Position numbers and translations under genes: made by a program. Positions 34,334-45,189 of a stretch of 64,000 nucleotides of DNA are shown here, one piece after another. The notes beneath the pieces were generated by a model that did no database searches, was not told where the DNA came from, and saw only the letters and a list, made by a program, of their open reading frames with translations. The DNA comes from Coniella vitis. Taxonomy: Eukaryota; Ascomycota; Sordariomycetes; Diaporthales; Schizoparmaceae. The stretch lies in assembly GCA_011317545.1 (NCBI GenBank), contig WUJK01000001.1, positions 4,569,001 through 4,633,000 of the forward strand, in the 5' to 3' direction. Position 1 is the stretch's first letter. Every line of letters starts with the position of its first letter.

Positions 34334-35791
34334 ATGATTCGCGTCGCACTTGTCAAGCCGGGCCAAATCGCGCTCATGGCCTGCTCCGTCATCTTTGGCG
34401 TCATCCCCACCGTTGCCGTCATCCTGCGCCTCATTGCTCGCCGCATAGCCCACCGCAAGCTCGATGCTGCCGACTATCTCATCCTCTTTGCCTGGGTATG
34501 TTGGCCGTGTCTAGTGCTGTGTTGCGTACTTGTTGCTTGGCTGGATTCCCTGCTGACATGTGCTGTCCAGCTCATGACAATTGCCTTGGCCACCACTTGT
34601 GTCTTGGAAACCATTTACGGTGGCTTTGGCTGGCATCGCTTGGATATCATTGCAGAGTACTCGGAGCAGGTCATTGTCAACTACCATATTGTCAGTCGAG
34701 ATCTTATCCTGTGAGGACGAAAGGAAGCATCCTTGGACCAAGCTGACCCCGTAAAACACCCACTTGCAGATCACCATGCCACTTGAAATCTTCTGGACCC
34801 TCAGCATCAGCTTGTCCAAAATGTCTCTTCTCCTGCTCTACGTCAAGGTCTTCCCTCTCTCGCGCTTGACCATTGTCTCCAAGATCGCCTTTGTCTTTGT
34901 TGGTCTTCTCGCCGTCTCGGGCGTGCTCACCACCCTCTTGATCTGCCAGCCCATCCAACGCAATTGGTACATTCACACCCCGGGCCACTGCGGTAGTCTC
35001 AAAACAGCCTATGGTCTTTACGGTGTCATGAACCTCATTACCGATGTCTTGGTCTTGACTCTGCCCATCCCCAGCCTGGTGGGGCTCAAGCTGCCGACCC
35101 TGCGCAAGTTTGGGCTGGTCGCAACGTTTGCAGTGGGCTTCTTGTAAGTCCTTTTTCGAGGGCACATGGATTTAGCTTGCAACGACTAACAAGTTCTTTT
35201 TTCCGGAGCAGAACCTGCGTGGCATCTGTTGTCCGTCTTGCCTTCCTCACCACCATGGACTATCTCGACATCACCTACAGCGGCGTGCCCTTCATCCTCA
35301 TGTCGGTTGTCGAGCCATCCCTGGCCGTCACCCTCGCCTGCGTCCCCTTACTCCGCCCGTTGCTTGGCCACCAGTCAACGCGATACTCTGCTACAGGAAC
35401 CAGGGAGCACGTCGCCAGCCTCTCCCCCATGGGCCTCTCTGGGTCCGCCTCGACCGCAGCGCCGAGCACACGGCAAAAACGCGGCCGCTCCTCGGCATTC
35501 GCGGTGCCCGCCCAGGTCCTGCAGTACCACTACGAGATGGGCCTGTGTCCCAAGGAGGATGTGCCGATTGACGTGCAAGAGCTCATGCTCCGCACGCGCA
35601 ACGATTACACCTATCAGGCGGAGGTTACCGGCGGCGGCGGCGGCGGCGGCGGCGGCCACGAGTCGGACGAGAGTCTCAAGGCACGCACCAACAACTCGGA
35701 GGACTTTGAGATTACCCCTATTGATGGCGGGAATATCCTTGTCAGGCAGGAGTGGAGTGTGTCGAATGAGATCAAGTCTTTGCCTGGTTGA
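34334..35791 (+). CDS. Pth11-like integral membrane protein (fungal rhodopsin domain)
   Basis: Exons 34334-34495, 34571-34690, 34770-35143 and 35212-35791 give 411 aa. Three donors read GTATGT, GTCAGT (weak) and GTAAGT; the last intron has a GACTAAC branch point. Seven hydrophobic helices are present: GQIALMACSVIFGVIPTVA, DAADYLILFAW with LMTIALATTC, ITMPLEIFWTLSISLSKMSL, VSKIAFVFVGLLAVSGV, GLYGVMNLITDVLVLTLPIP, FGLVATFAVGFLTCVASVVR and PFILMSVVEPSLAVTLACVP. These match the fungal integral membrane rhodopsin domain (Pth11 relatives), with the conserved LLLYVKVFP and WVEP-like VVEPS segments. The cytosolic tail of about 150 residues carries a Gly9 run. No CFEM domain is present. A role in surface or nutrient sensing is an inference from the family. 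Confidence 0.88.
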
Positions 35792-36566
35792 GGTTGTTAT
35801 GTGCGTTCACTGATTGGACTTTGTGTATGTAAATATCTCGACATATTTGTTTGCATATACCACCAGCTGGGTGATATAGTGGAAAGGAAGGAAGATAGAA
35901 GGGCCGCATACTTTCGATTGGATGGACGGTGGGCTTCTGTGGCGTACATGCCATCATCATCATTATCATCGGGCGGGTTATTTTGTATTTCTTTGTTCAG
36001 CGATACCCAATTATTTCTTGTTTTTTTGTCTGTCTAGAAAGTGCGAGACATTGTCAAATACATACATACCCATTTGGACTTGCCGATTCTACGTTCTTTC
36101 ATCGCCCAGTTCACCATACAGCCCAGGACCTTGCTGTCATTTCAAGAAGCCCAATAGCGGAACTCGGGCATCAGGACCACGACGAGATGGCCTCAGACTG
36201 GGGGGCAGTATTCAACAATCAACCTGGCACTGTTTGCAATCGATCATGGATCGAATTGACTATTCTTATTGAGATGGGCTTGGTACAAGAAAAATACAAG
36301 GCCTGTCGGATAGAGAAGAAGAAAAATACTTACTTTCAGCTGATGATGATGATGATGATGATGGTGATGATACTCCTCTGTTTATCCATGAACTCTTCGG
36401 GGGGTTCTCATACATTTGACTTGTTTTCCCCCAAATTGTATTCATTTTCATGCTCCTATCATTACGCAAGCAGATGGAATATGTAAAGTGAACAACGAGG
36501 GGTCTTCTTTTACTCGAAGCCTTCCTGTCAAGAATAGATCTGCGCGCAACTAACTGTCCGTATACC

Positions 36567-36567
<1 letters not shown>

Positions 36568-36603
<36 letters not shown>
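36568..36603. repeat. A36 homopolymer
   Basis: Thirty-six consecutive A on the plus strand in gene-free DNA. Confidence 0.95.
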
Positions 36604-36605
<2 letters not shown>

Positions 36606-38405
36606 TCCACAGCTCAGGAGCACAACGGACTGAAGGAAAATTGCCGTGGCTTGAGAGAAAAGAAAAAAGAGAGTCAAAGAGCTTATGCTCCAATCATCAA
36701 AACCACGATTCGTACCGGTCCGAGATGTATCAGATATTGGGCTGCCAAAATGTGCACTCATAAATTCCGGGTCTGTTCCCAAGGACCGTGTGTGCTAGTT
36801 GTGAGTACAAAATGGGATATAGAGCCTAGGCACTGGACCATAGCGAAAGCCATGGAGACGGGCCCCAAGAAGGAAAAGGGGAACCACAAAGCAGAGAACC
36901 ATACCGTTTGCCCTAGCCACAGACGGAGGGGAAAAAAAGGATCGGAGTCGTTGGGTGGGTGGTAGTGCATTAATGCCAACGGTCTCTCTCTTTTTTCCTT
37001 ATTTTTTTCTTCTTTCTTTCTTTTACTCCGGGGTTAGGCAACGTATACCGCACCGGTACTTGGCTATGTAGTTCGTACACATTTAGTAGTCAATTAGTTT
37101 GTGGGAAAATGCTCGAGTTTTCTTTTCTCCTTTTTTTCTTCTTTCTTTTCTTTCTTTATTGGGTAACGATTTCGTCTGTTTGAGGAGTGCTTACCCATCT
37201 GTATATACCTCGCTAATGGGCAGTTTTGTTCCTTATCATCTTTACTTACCTACCTACCTACCTACTTCGATATTGCTTGCAAGGAGGGAGACAAAAGCGA
37301 GATTGGATGGCTTTGGTGGACTACAGTACTATGTGACCTACCAAATACGTACAGAGATGGGCGCTGTTGCTTATTGAACCGTCTTTATCAGCTCAAAAAA
37401 AAAAAGAAAGAAAAGAAAACTGTAGAGGGATGATAAGGCGAAATGAAGGAGGCAAATCGGAAGATTGGTATTGCGGATGGTGTTTTATGGCATTTAAGAA
37501 CAACTCAGCATGTAGAAAGCCCGGAAAGGAGAACAAAAAAAAAAAAAAAGAGAGAAAAGGTTTCCCACCAACTGACAGCTACAGAGGGCGTTCCCAGGCA
37601 GTGTAACAGTAACACGGCATGAAGTTGGGGAGAAAACACCGAAAGAAAGGCTCGAAAGAGGCAAGTATCTCGACAACAACGACATACGAAACCAGACACA
37701 TGATCAGATATATAATATGCGCAGATTGGCCCGACGTAGGATCGGAGAATCGGGAAGCTAAACAGCTATCGAAGAAAATACGAGTACATGTATGTATACG
37801 ACCCACGAACCCCCATAAGAAAAGCAAACACGTACCCGTACCCGTTCTGCCATGGCCCACGGAGAAAAGTAGGACTCAAAGGAGGGGGAGGTTCCAGCAT
37901 CGAGACCTCTTTTTGGGCAATGTGGCCTTTGACGAAAAAGGGGTTTAGGATGTTGATTTGAATTTCGTGTTTGGGGCCGGGGGGGGGGGTTCTATTGAGC
38001 CACTCGGAGTATATTTTCGATTGTGTCGTATATGTGCCTCGGTAACTGGTTTTCCCCTTTTGGAGGTGTAAGTGGGTGTGGTGGTGCTTGTGCTGGTGGG
38101 TGGGTGGTGTGTATGCGTGAGCTGTCTTTCTTTCCTTTTGCCAGCAGTGTTGGACTGTTCTTGAGTCTTGAGGATGGTTGTATATGCAAGAGGTTAGAAA
38201 ATGAACCGATGGGTCAACCCAGTACAAGTCGTGTTTTGGAAGTCATCGAGTACATACATGGTTGGTGGGATCACAGTTTTTCTAGAGTTGAGGTTCTCTT
38301 TATCCAGACAGAGGGGGTTTATATGCTGATAAAACTTTCTACGAGTGCCCAGAATATATATGGCTGAGAGCTTCTGGACTTGTCTTACCAGAAATACTGG
38401 TCTCG

Positions 38406-38437
<32 letters not shown>
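38406..38437. repeat. A32 homopolymer
   Basis: Thirty-two consecutive A on the plus strand, 566 bp beyond the 3' end of the dehydrogenase gene. Confidence 0.95.
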
Positions 38438-38438
<1 letters not shown>

Positions 38439-39002
38439 AGAAATAGTACGTAGAACATGTAGAGTAAATGGTTTCTTGTACAAATCAGCCATAGCTAAGT
38501 CGATGGTGAAGTCCATCCAAAATAACTACATCACCGGCGTCAACGTATTTAGATATCATCCCAACTGGCGCAAACCCTCACTCGCAGGTATTCTATTACT
38601 ACTGAATATTCAAAGCACCAATTACACGATAAAGACAGAGAGTTCTGTAAGCCCTTGTTCCCTTCGTAGATATGTAATAATACATCATGACTGGTTGATC
38701 TTGAGCCTGGAAGCGTTCCAAGGCAGAGCACTTCAGGCTAGGGATGACGGTGAGTTTCTAGGTCTTGAGCCACGCCGAGTTGTGCGTCTGCTGACAATTG
38801 GATAGAAGACTCTATTGGAAGTGGATGCTCGTGGTTGAGAAGGACCTTGATGAGAAACTACTCGAGCCAAGAGAAATAGTACAAAGAGTGTAGCTTGGCA
38901 CTCTGTACTCGGCAACGCAAGACATGTTATTCTTGAGCGTAATTCAAAAATCCCCCAGTACTGTTCGTAATCATGGTGTGAGTTACGGTCTCTTCACGGA
39001 GT

Positions 39003-40392
39003 CTAGTACCCCTCCCTCCGGTTGACCTCATTCAAAAGCTTCTTGCCTCGACTCAGATTCTCCAAGTTCAGCTTGACAATCTCCCACAGCCGGTAAAAGT
39101 AGCGCGTAGACGCAGCACTGATATGCGGCGTGATAATCACATTCTTCGCGGACCACAGCGGGTGCCCGTCTGGCAACGGCTCCGGATCCGTGACATCGAG
39201 CGCCGCGCCGCGGATCACGCCCTGCTCCAGCGCCTCAATCAAATCGCCCGTCCTGATGATGGGCCCGCGCGCAATGTTGGTGACAAAGGTCTGCTTGGCC
39301 CGGAGCACCTCAAACTCGGCCTTGCCGAGCAGGCCGGTGGTCTTGGGCGTCAGCGGCATCGCGACAATCAGCAGATCGAGCCCCGCGCCCAGGAAGCGGT
39401 GCAGCGCCTCGGTGCTCTCGCCAAAGAACCACTTGGAGGGCAGGGACCCGTCGGGGTCGCCGAGCCCGGGCGGGCTGTACGAGGTGTCGCGCTTGGACGC
39501 GGGCGTCTTGCGCTCGTGCAGCGTGTAGGCGTAGACGTCCATGCCCATGGCCTTTGCTACGCGGGCTGTTTGGCGGCCGATGCTGCCGTAGCCCAGGATT
39601 CCTCTGTGTGGATTCTTGTGAGTATATATATGTCTATAAACCTGGGTTTGTCGTCTCACGGGGGGATTATGGGATGAATGGATGTAAAAGGGGGAACCTA
39701 CACTCGCTGATTGACTGAATCATATATCGGATCGTCTCGCCTGCTCCATCTGCCTTGCTTTTGCTGCTCAAGGTACGCGGGAACTTGTGTGTGTGGGTAG
39801 GGGGAGATTAGCAAAGGCAGGTCTCGAGTTCATGGAACACTGAGACTGGGACTCACTTTGATGCTGAAAGGTCAAGAAGGTGGCAATGATCCATTCTGAA
39901 ATCTGAGGACTTGAAAGCCGACGACAGCATGGTCAGTTCTTGCTCTTTATATCGACGAAATCTCTCTCACTCATGGCCCGAACAACAACAAACTCGTATC
40001 ATCTGCCCTCCTGGACAAACACCCCCCCCCCTCCCAGAGCAAACTCACCCATGAACGCCATTGGCAGTGCAAAACGACACATCCGTGTCGGTGTACAGCG
40101 GATCCGAGGTAATCAGGTTGGCGCCCGCCGAAGAGAGCTGGACATATCGCAGGTTGGGCACGTCGTCCTTGTCCGGCAGGCCTTCCTGGCTGTACCCGGT
40201 GGCCAGGACGGTCACATTGTGCCAGTCCTCCTTGGTGACGTCGCTCTTGTTGCCGCGGATCTGAATCTCGAGGCCGGGGTACTTTTGCTGGAGGGCGGCG
40301 ACTTCTTCCTCGGAGGGCTTGAAGCTTGGGAGGAGGGAGAGGAGCTTGTGGCCCTTCAGGTCCTTGTTGGGCGGGTAGCGCACCAGAACCAT
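39003..40392 (-). CDS. D-isomer specific 2-hydroxyacid dehydrogenase
   Basis: Exons complement(40049..40392, 39857..39909, 39702..39783, 39003..39603) give 359 aa. Two exons are only 53 and 82 nt, and all junctions keep frame (GTGAGT, GTGAGT and GTAGGT donors). The NAD-binding fingerprint GILGYGSIG starts at residue 161 and continues RQTARVAKAMGMDVYAY. The catalytic triad of the family is present: Arg272 in NIARG, Glu301 in DPEPLP and His320 in TPHIS. The N-terminal substrate domain includes LRYVQLSSAGAN and NGVHG. The enzyme is expected to interconvert a 2-keto acid and a D-2-hydroxyacid (glyoxylate/hydroxypyruvate reductase-like) with NAD(P)H; the substrate is unknown. An insert of about 35 residues (ERKTPASKRD...PSKWFFG) after the second strand of the Rossmann fold is longer than in bacterial enzymes. 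Confidence 0.92.
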
Positions 40393-42850
40393 GTTGCTGT
40401 TGGTGTTTGCTGCTGCTGCTGGTGTTGCTGTTGGCCGTGGGGCGGAGGCAATGCCGGGATGGCTTCGCTCACGATCGACGGCGGGGAGGGCTTGTTAGAT
40501 ATCGATCGGTCGGATTTACCCTTTCTGGTTGACCGTCACGTTACACAGCCCAACAAGAAAGGATTGGCCTTGGCTCTTGGACAGGTTTCCCTTGAAACAC
40601 AGAGGCACGGAGAAAAGATAAGAACAGAATGATCGCGGACCGACGACAGCTCCTAGTATGTAAAGGCGCCGCGCGATATTGGGTTTGTCAGCCAGCCTTT
40701 TCCATGAACCTGCTTGGGGGCCCGCACAGCGGGTGATACGCAACGCCAGCGGCTCATGGCGCGATAGAGGCCCTGAACAGACAGCCCCGCGCCCATGTCT
40801 ATTGGCTGCAAGGCTTAGAGGGGATGTAACATTCAGTAACCAAGTTATATACAACATCATTCTTAAAAACCAAAGGCCAAACAGCCACTTTTTGGTCAAA
40901 GCAACTATGATTTGAAGCAGGGAACAAAAAAGAAAAGGTAAGAAACGACCTGCGTTTTGTAGATGGTGTGGCTTGCTCGTATTATTGGAACTACGGGTTA
41001 GGGTTGTGGACTTGCATTGGTGCAAGCCAGCAGCGGTAGCGAGGATGTCATACGCGCGGCCACATGTACTTGTTTGTGCCTTTGCTTGATTTATTTACAG
41101 ATACACGACATTCATTGCTGTCTGTCTGCAGCCTGGATCCTACAGTCTGAATTGTACTTGGATCGCAGTCTTCTCCATCGAGATTCGAGCTGCAGGCCGC
41201 CGTGTAGTTGACCTCGCTCGTTGCCAAGAGCATCTTCACAGTATTCTCTCGCCTCACAACCAGAAAAGACTCGATGGGGCTCATTGGACACCAACGGATT
41301 CACTGGAGAAGTCGGCATGCATGAATCCTAGCGTCAAGTTGTGTGATTGGGAGCCTGAAGGCTAACTAACCACTGCGCACATTCTCGCGGCTTTTTCTTC
41401 AGCAGTAGAACTCGTTGACATGTCCTTGCCTCGCCACCACGACTCACCGTCAAGTGAGAGGGAAAATTGCCAGCGATGTAGGACCAGTTTGACCGCATGC
41501 AAACGGTGAATCAGACGGCGAAGTGGACCTGTGGCTTGGAGGCAAGTGGACAGACCAGAGACGCGATTGTTATTACCAACTGTTTTCCCCGAGCATTTCG
41601 CCAAAGCATGGTAGTGCGTCAGAAAATAGACACCCAGATAGGCTAATAAATCTATACCACGCATCCAATCAAAGCTCTTGTTGATTGGTATTCACTATCA
41701 AAAACTAAAGTACTGTGCGTATATGCTCGAGTGAGTCACAGACAGGAATATCATCGAAGTTACTAGTCCTCCTCGGTGGCACTATAGCAAGTCACACACA
41801 CGCTGGGGAAACATGCTGAACGTACCTTCAGATTCAAGAACCAGTCTTTCTGACATTGGAAAAATGAAGTGGATAGCAAGGCTTTCTCCATGCATGCAAA
41901 AGAGAAACGCAACTGGGTAGAGTCTGCGGCAGCGAGTACAAAGGATGCAGAGCTCAGACTTTCGCATTGAGAGATATTTTGGCGTGGGGAGCAGAGCATA
42001 TACGAAACCTCTCTTGCTGTCAACCCGAATTTCCAACTGTTTTGTGAGTACTATTGGTGGCATAGGCTGGCAACTGCCAGGTGGCTGTGCTTCCCGAGTA
42101 CGACGACGGCGACTTGGGTGGATATCATACTCCAGAAACGGTTCGAGTATGCATAAGCACTGATGACTCTCGTGGAAAGCCCAAGACAGCCGGCCGTTAT
42201 CAGTATATCCATCCCAGTATACAGTAACGAGTGTTGTCTGCGCAAGTCATGCAGGAATACCAACAAGCGAGTAATAAAATAAGACAAAAGAAATCCCTGG
42301 AAATTGGTTCTTTGAGTGACGGAGAAGTGCTTTTTCCATGAGACGGGTTGAAGAAACTGGGACAAGTCGAATTGAGTTTCCATCCACCAACCTGCGTGAT
42401 ATCAAAATGAACATGACTATGCATCCTTCCCAACCCCCGTATTTCCGAGTCCCCAACACACACAGGAGTCCCCAGATTATGCACAGCGTGTCGAAGGATT
42501 GCCCTTTCTAGAACAGTGATCTGGACCGAATTCTCCGGAGCCGCGAATCACCGGCCAAAGAGAGAGAGACATCTGGATCTAGTATGTCCATCCTGGATGC
42601 AATGCAGGTCATGGAAAACCAATGGCTTGCTTATCAGCGTTATCGGCAGCTTGTCCAGGGTCCTTGGGTTTATTCATCATTGTTACTGTATTTTGAGCAG
42701 AGTTGTATCAGGAAGAGGCCATGTCGAGGGGGTTACAGATACAGCAGATACAGCATCTGCCTTTCTTTTTTCTTGAATCAACCCCTTTGCTCGAGATTGC
42801 AGCCAATAGAGTTCTCTTGGCTGACAGTGACGACAGTGTTCATAATATAG

Positions 42851-42881
<31 letters not shown>

Positions 42882-42885
42882 GACA

Positions 42886-42921
<36 letters not shown>

Positions 42922-45189
42922 AGGCATTCCCTCCTTCTCCTCTTCTTCCCCCGCAGAAAAGACACCCTGCCCTGCCCGCCAAGGATGCACTGCATGTTTG
43001 TTTGCATAGTACTATGTATGATCCCGAGCCGAAGACACGAACAGAGAATAGCCATACATCAGAGACATGATTACCCGCGGTTCCCTTGGTAGTGGATCGT
43101 TCTCCAAGCGTCGGGGTCCCGCTCCGACGTCGCCAGGCACAGTACAGAGTACACATCGTCTGATAAACCGATTGGTGGGAGCAAATCATGTACAAAGAAA
43201 AAGGGACAAAGTGTGGAAGCGCATTGACGCCCTTTTACTCGCGCCTGAGGCGAACGGCGGGCGCGCTCGAACGACCCGTAGTCCCAGGTTGGCCAAAGAT
43301 AACTATAGATTAATGATCTGGGGTTTGGGAGGCGGGAGAGCTCCACCCTGTCTGTGATGTTCCATTTGATATGTACCAGTAACGGGTCCATGTCACAAGG
43401 AAGAGAAGAGAGAAGAGAAAACAAGGCTCGGCCAGGGCTATTGGAGGCGGGGGTCCCGCTGCTTGCCGCAAAGTGCTACGTAGTGGACGTGCATATATAC
43501 TATATACATAGTAGGTACTATAGCACCATGCACAGCAAAAGGCGTAAACTGGGGTCCCTGAGACTGTCCTTCCAAGACAACGGCCAGTGTTCTAGAGAAG
43601 AGAGCGCAAGGGGACGCAGACTAGGCTATAGATAGTCAAGAGTGAGAAGCCCTTTCCTTTCCCCCCTCCCTCGGCGGATGCATCTCGGATGGCCTGGAGG
43701 GGGGGAGAGGAGGAGGAGACGAGGAGACGAGGAGATAGAAACAAAACTGTACGTAATTCTGGGTTCAAAAAGCTAATTGTTGATTCGTCTTGTTCGCCTC
43801 AGAGATTGGGCTTCCGAGATAATAATACATTATCAGTTCGCAACGTTGAGACCGCCCCTCCCCCGACCTGACCGCGCAGCCTGCCACTCCCACGACGTTG
43901 CATTCCTCGAGTCGTATCCAATCTCTGGTCATGGTCTGTTTCGAGCATCACGGGTGACTCGGCGTGAGGGGTGACTCCAATGCTGGCTGCCAGAAGGTCT
44001 ATTGAAGACAGAAAGGCCCACCACAGCGGTGGCCTCGGCGCGTCCATGTCGCATAGTAGCAACCCCACAGCCGTTGAATCCGAACGACTGGCGTACGTGT
44101 GTGTGCACCGGATTGGAGCGTGTGGTTGGTGGGCTCGAGTCGCTCTAGTTTCACAATCACCGTTGCTGGGCCTGCTAGCAGACAGCAAACGGGGCTTATC
44201 GCCATGACACAATCAAAGACCAGTACCAAAGAAGAAGTTGATAACGCCTTCGGGCGGCGCCGCAGCCAGCGAGCAGGGCAACACACCAAGGGGTCCAGCA
44301 GCGATCGCGGAGGCCAGCCGTGTCTGTGCATCATCATGGTAGTAGCACCATGCAAAACAGGCCAACAATACCAGAGTACCTGGCAGAGAGAATACACAGG
44401 GCAGGCGCCGATAAAAGGCCTCGGTTCCTACTGGCAGACGGCCAAGGGTCGAGTCACAGATTGCGGTCAGCACCACAGTCAGCGTCCAGAGGGCATGCAT
44501 AGTGTGCAGCGCAGCCCTGGAACCGGCGCCCTCCGCCCCGCGTCTGATTGGGCGGCCCCCCCTGTGTCGTTGGCCCGAGTAGTAATGAAGACTGATTGGC
44601 GGGCGCGAATCATGTCGCTCGACCCAATTACGTGAGCAGCACGGGACCCCAGCGAGGGACCCCTGCCCCCCCAAGATAAGCTGCGAGCTGCTGATCCCGA
44701 TAGCAGGGCCAGCATATCCACGCCTCCAGCTCTCCACCGTCGACGGCGTCACACCTGGGCCCAGAGATCCGCGTATCACTCCGCATTCCTACCCGGCCCG
44801 GTCGTCTTCGGCCTCGGTCTCGGAAGCCACTGCGCTGGGTGCTGCTGTGCATGCATTGGTCAGGCACACAGGCGGGCGAGGGTGGTGGCATGGCGCCCCA
44901 ATATCAAGCCGTGCTCTCCGCTCGAGTGCCAGGCTCGGGCGCAGCCTCTTGTGCTTCTTTGGTGCTGTGCGTGTTTTCCTTTTGACGAGTCGAGTCCTCC
45001 AGTGCGGTATCCAATCCCATCTCGCTGTACTATATTGCTGTCTCTGCGATTATACCCTGTGTCTGTCCTTGGTTGCGTGCTTTTCCGATACCCCCAAGCC
45101 AGGCCTGTCTCCTTCACGACGAACCATTGGCCACCCAAACGCGCTCACGACGGGTTGCGAAGACCCAGATCATCACCTCCACCATCATC
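40393..45189. other. 4.8 kb gene-free region upstream of the Zn2Cys6 gene
   Basis: No recognisable gene. Features seen are GGGTTAGGGTT telobox-like sequence at about 40995, an (AC)13 then (GA)n compound microsatellite at about 42850-42918, and GC-rich DNA from about 44.0 kb on that probably holds the regulator's promoter and leader. Several 100-190 codon frames here have no domain and are dismissed. Confidence 0.5.
42850..42918. repeat. (AC)n(AGAC)n(GA)n compound microsatellite
   Basis: About 13 AC units, two AGAC units, then about 13 GA units, in gene-free DNA. Confidence 0.92.

Larger units (their letters stand above)
35792..39002. other. 3.2 kb gene-free region
   Basis: No gene is recognised. 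The region is rich in polypyrimidine and A-rich stretches: A36 at 36568-36603, A32 at 38406-38437, a (CCTA)n array at about 37244-37265 and a (GAT)n run near 36341-36370. Frames running through the A-tracts only give poly-Lys or poly-Phe. Confidence 0.55.

Noticed and set aside
38380..38805. Frame reading through the A32 tract as poly-Lys
   Set aside because: The lysine run is only the homopolymer; no other coding evidence.
40516..41025. 169-codon minus-strand frame next to the dehydrogenase start
   Set aside because: No domain or homologous pattern; lies in the divergent upstream flank.
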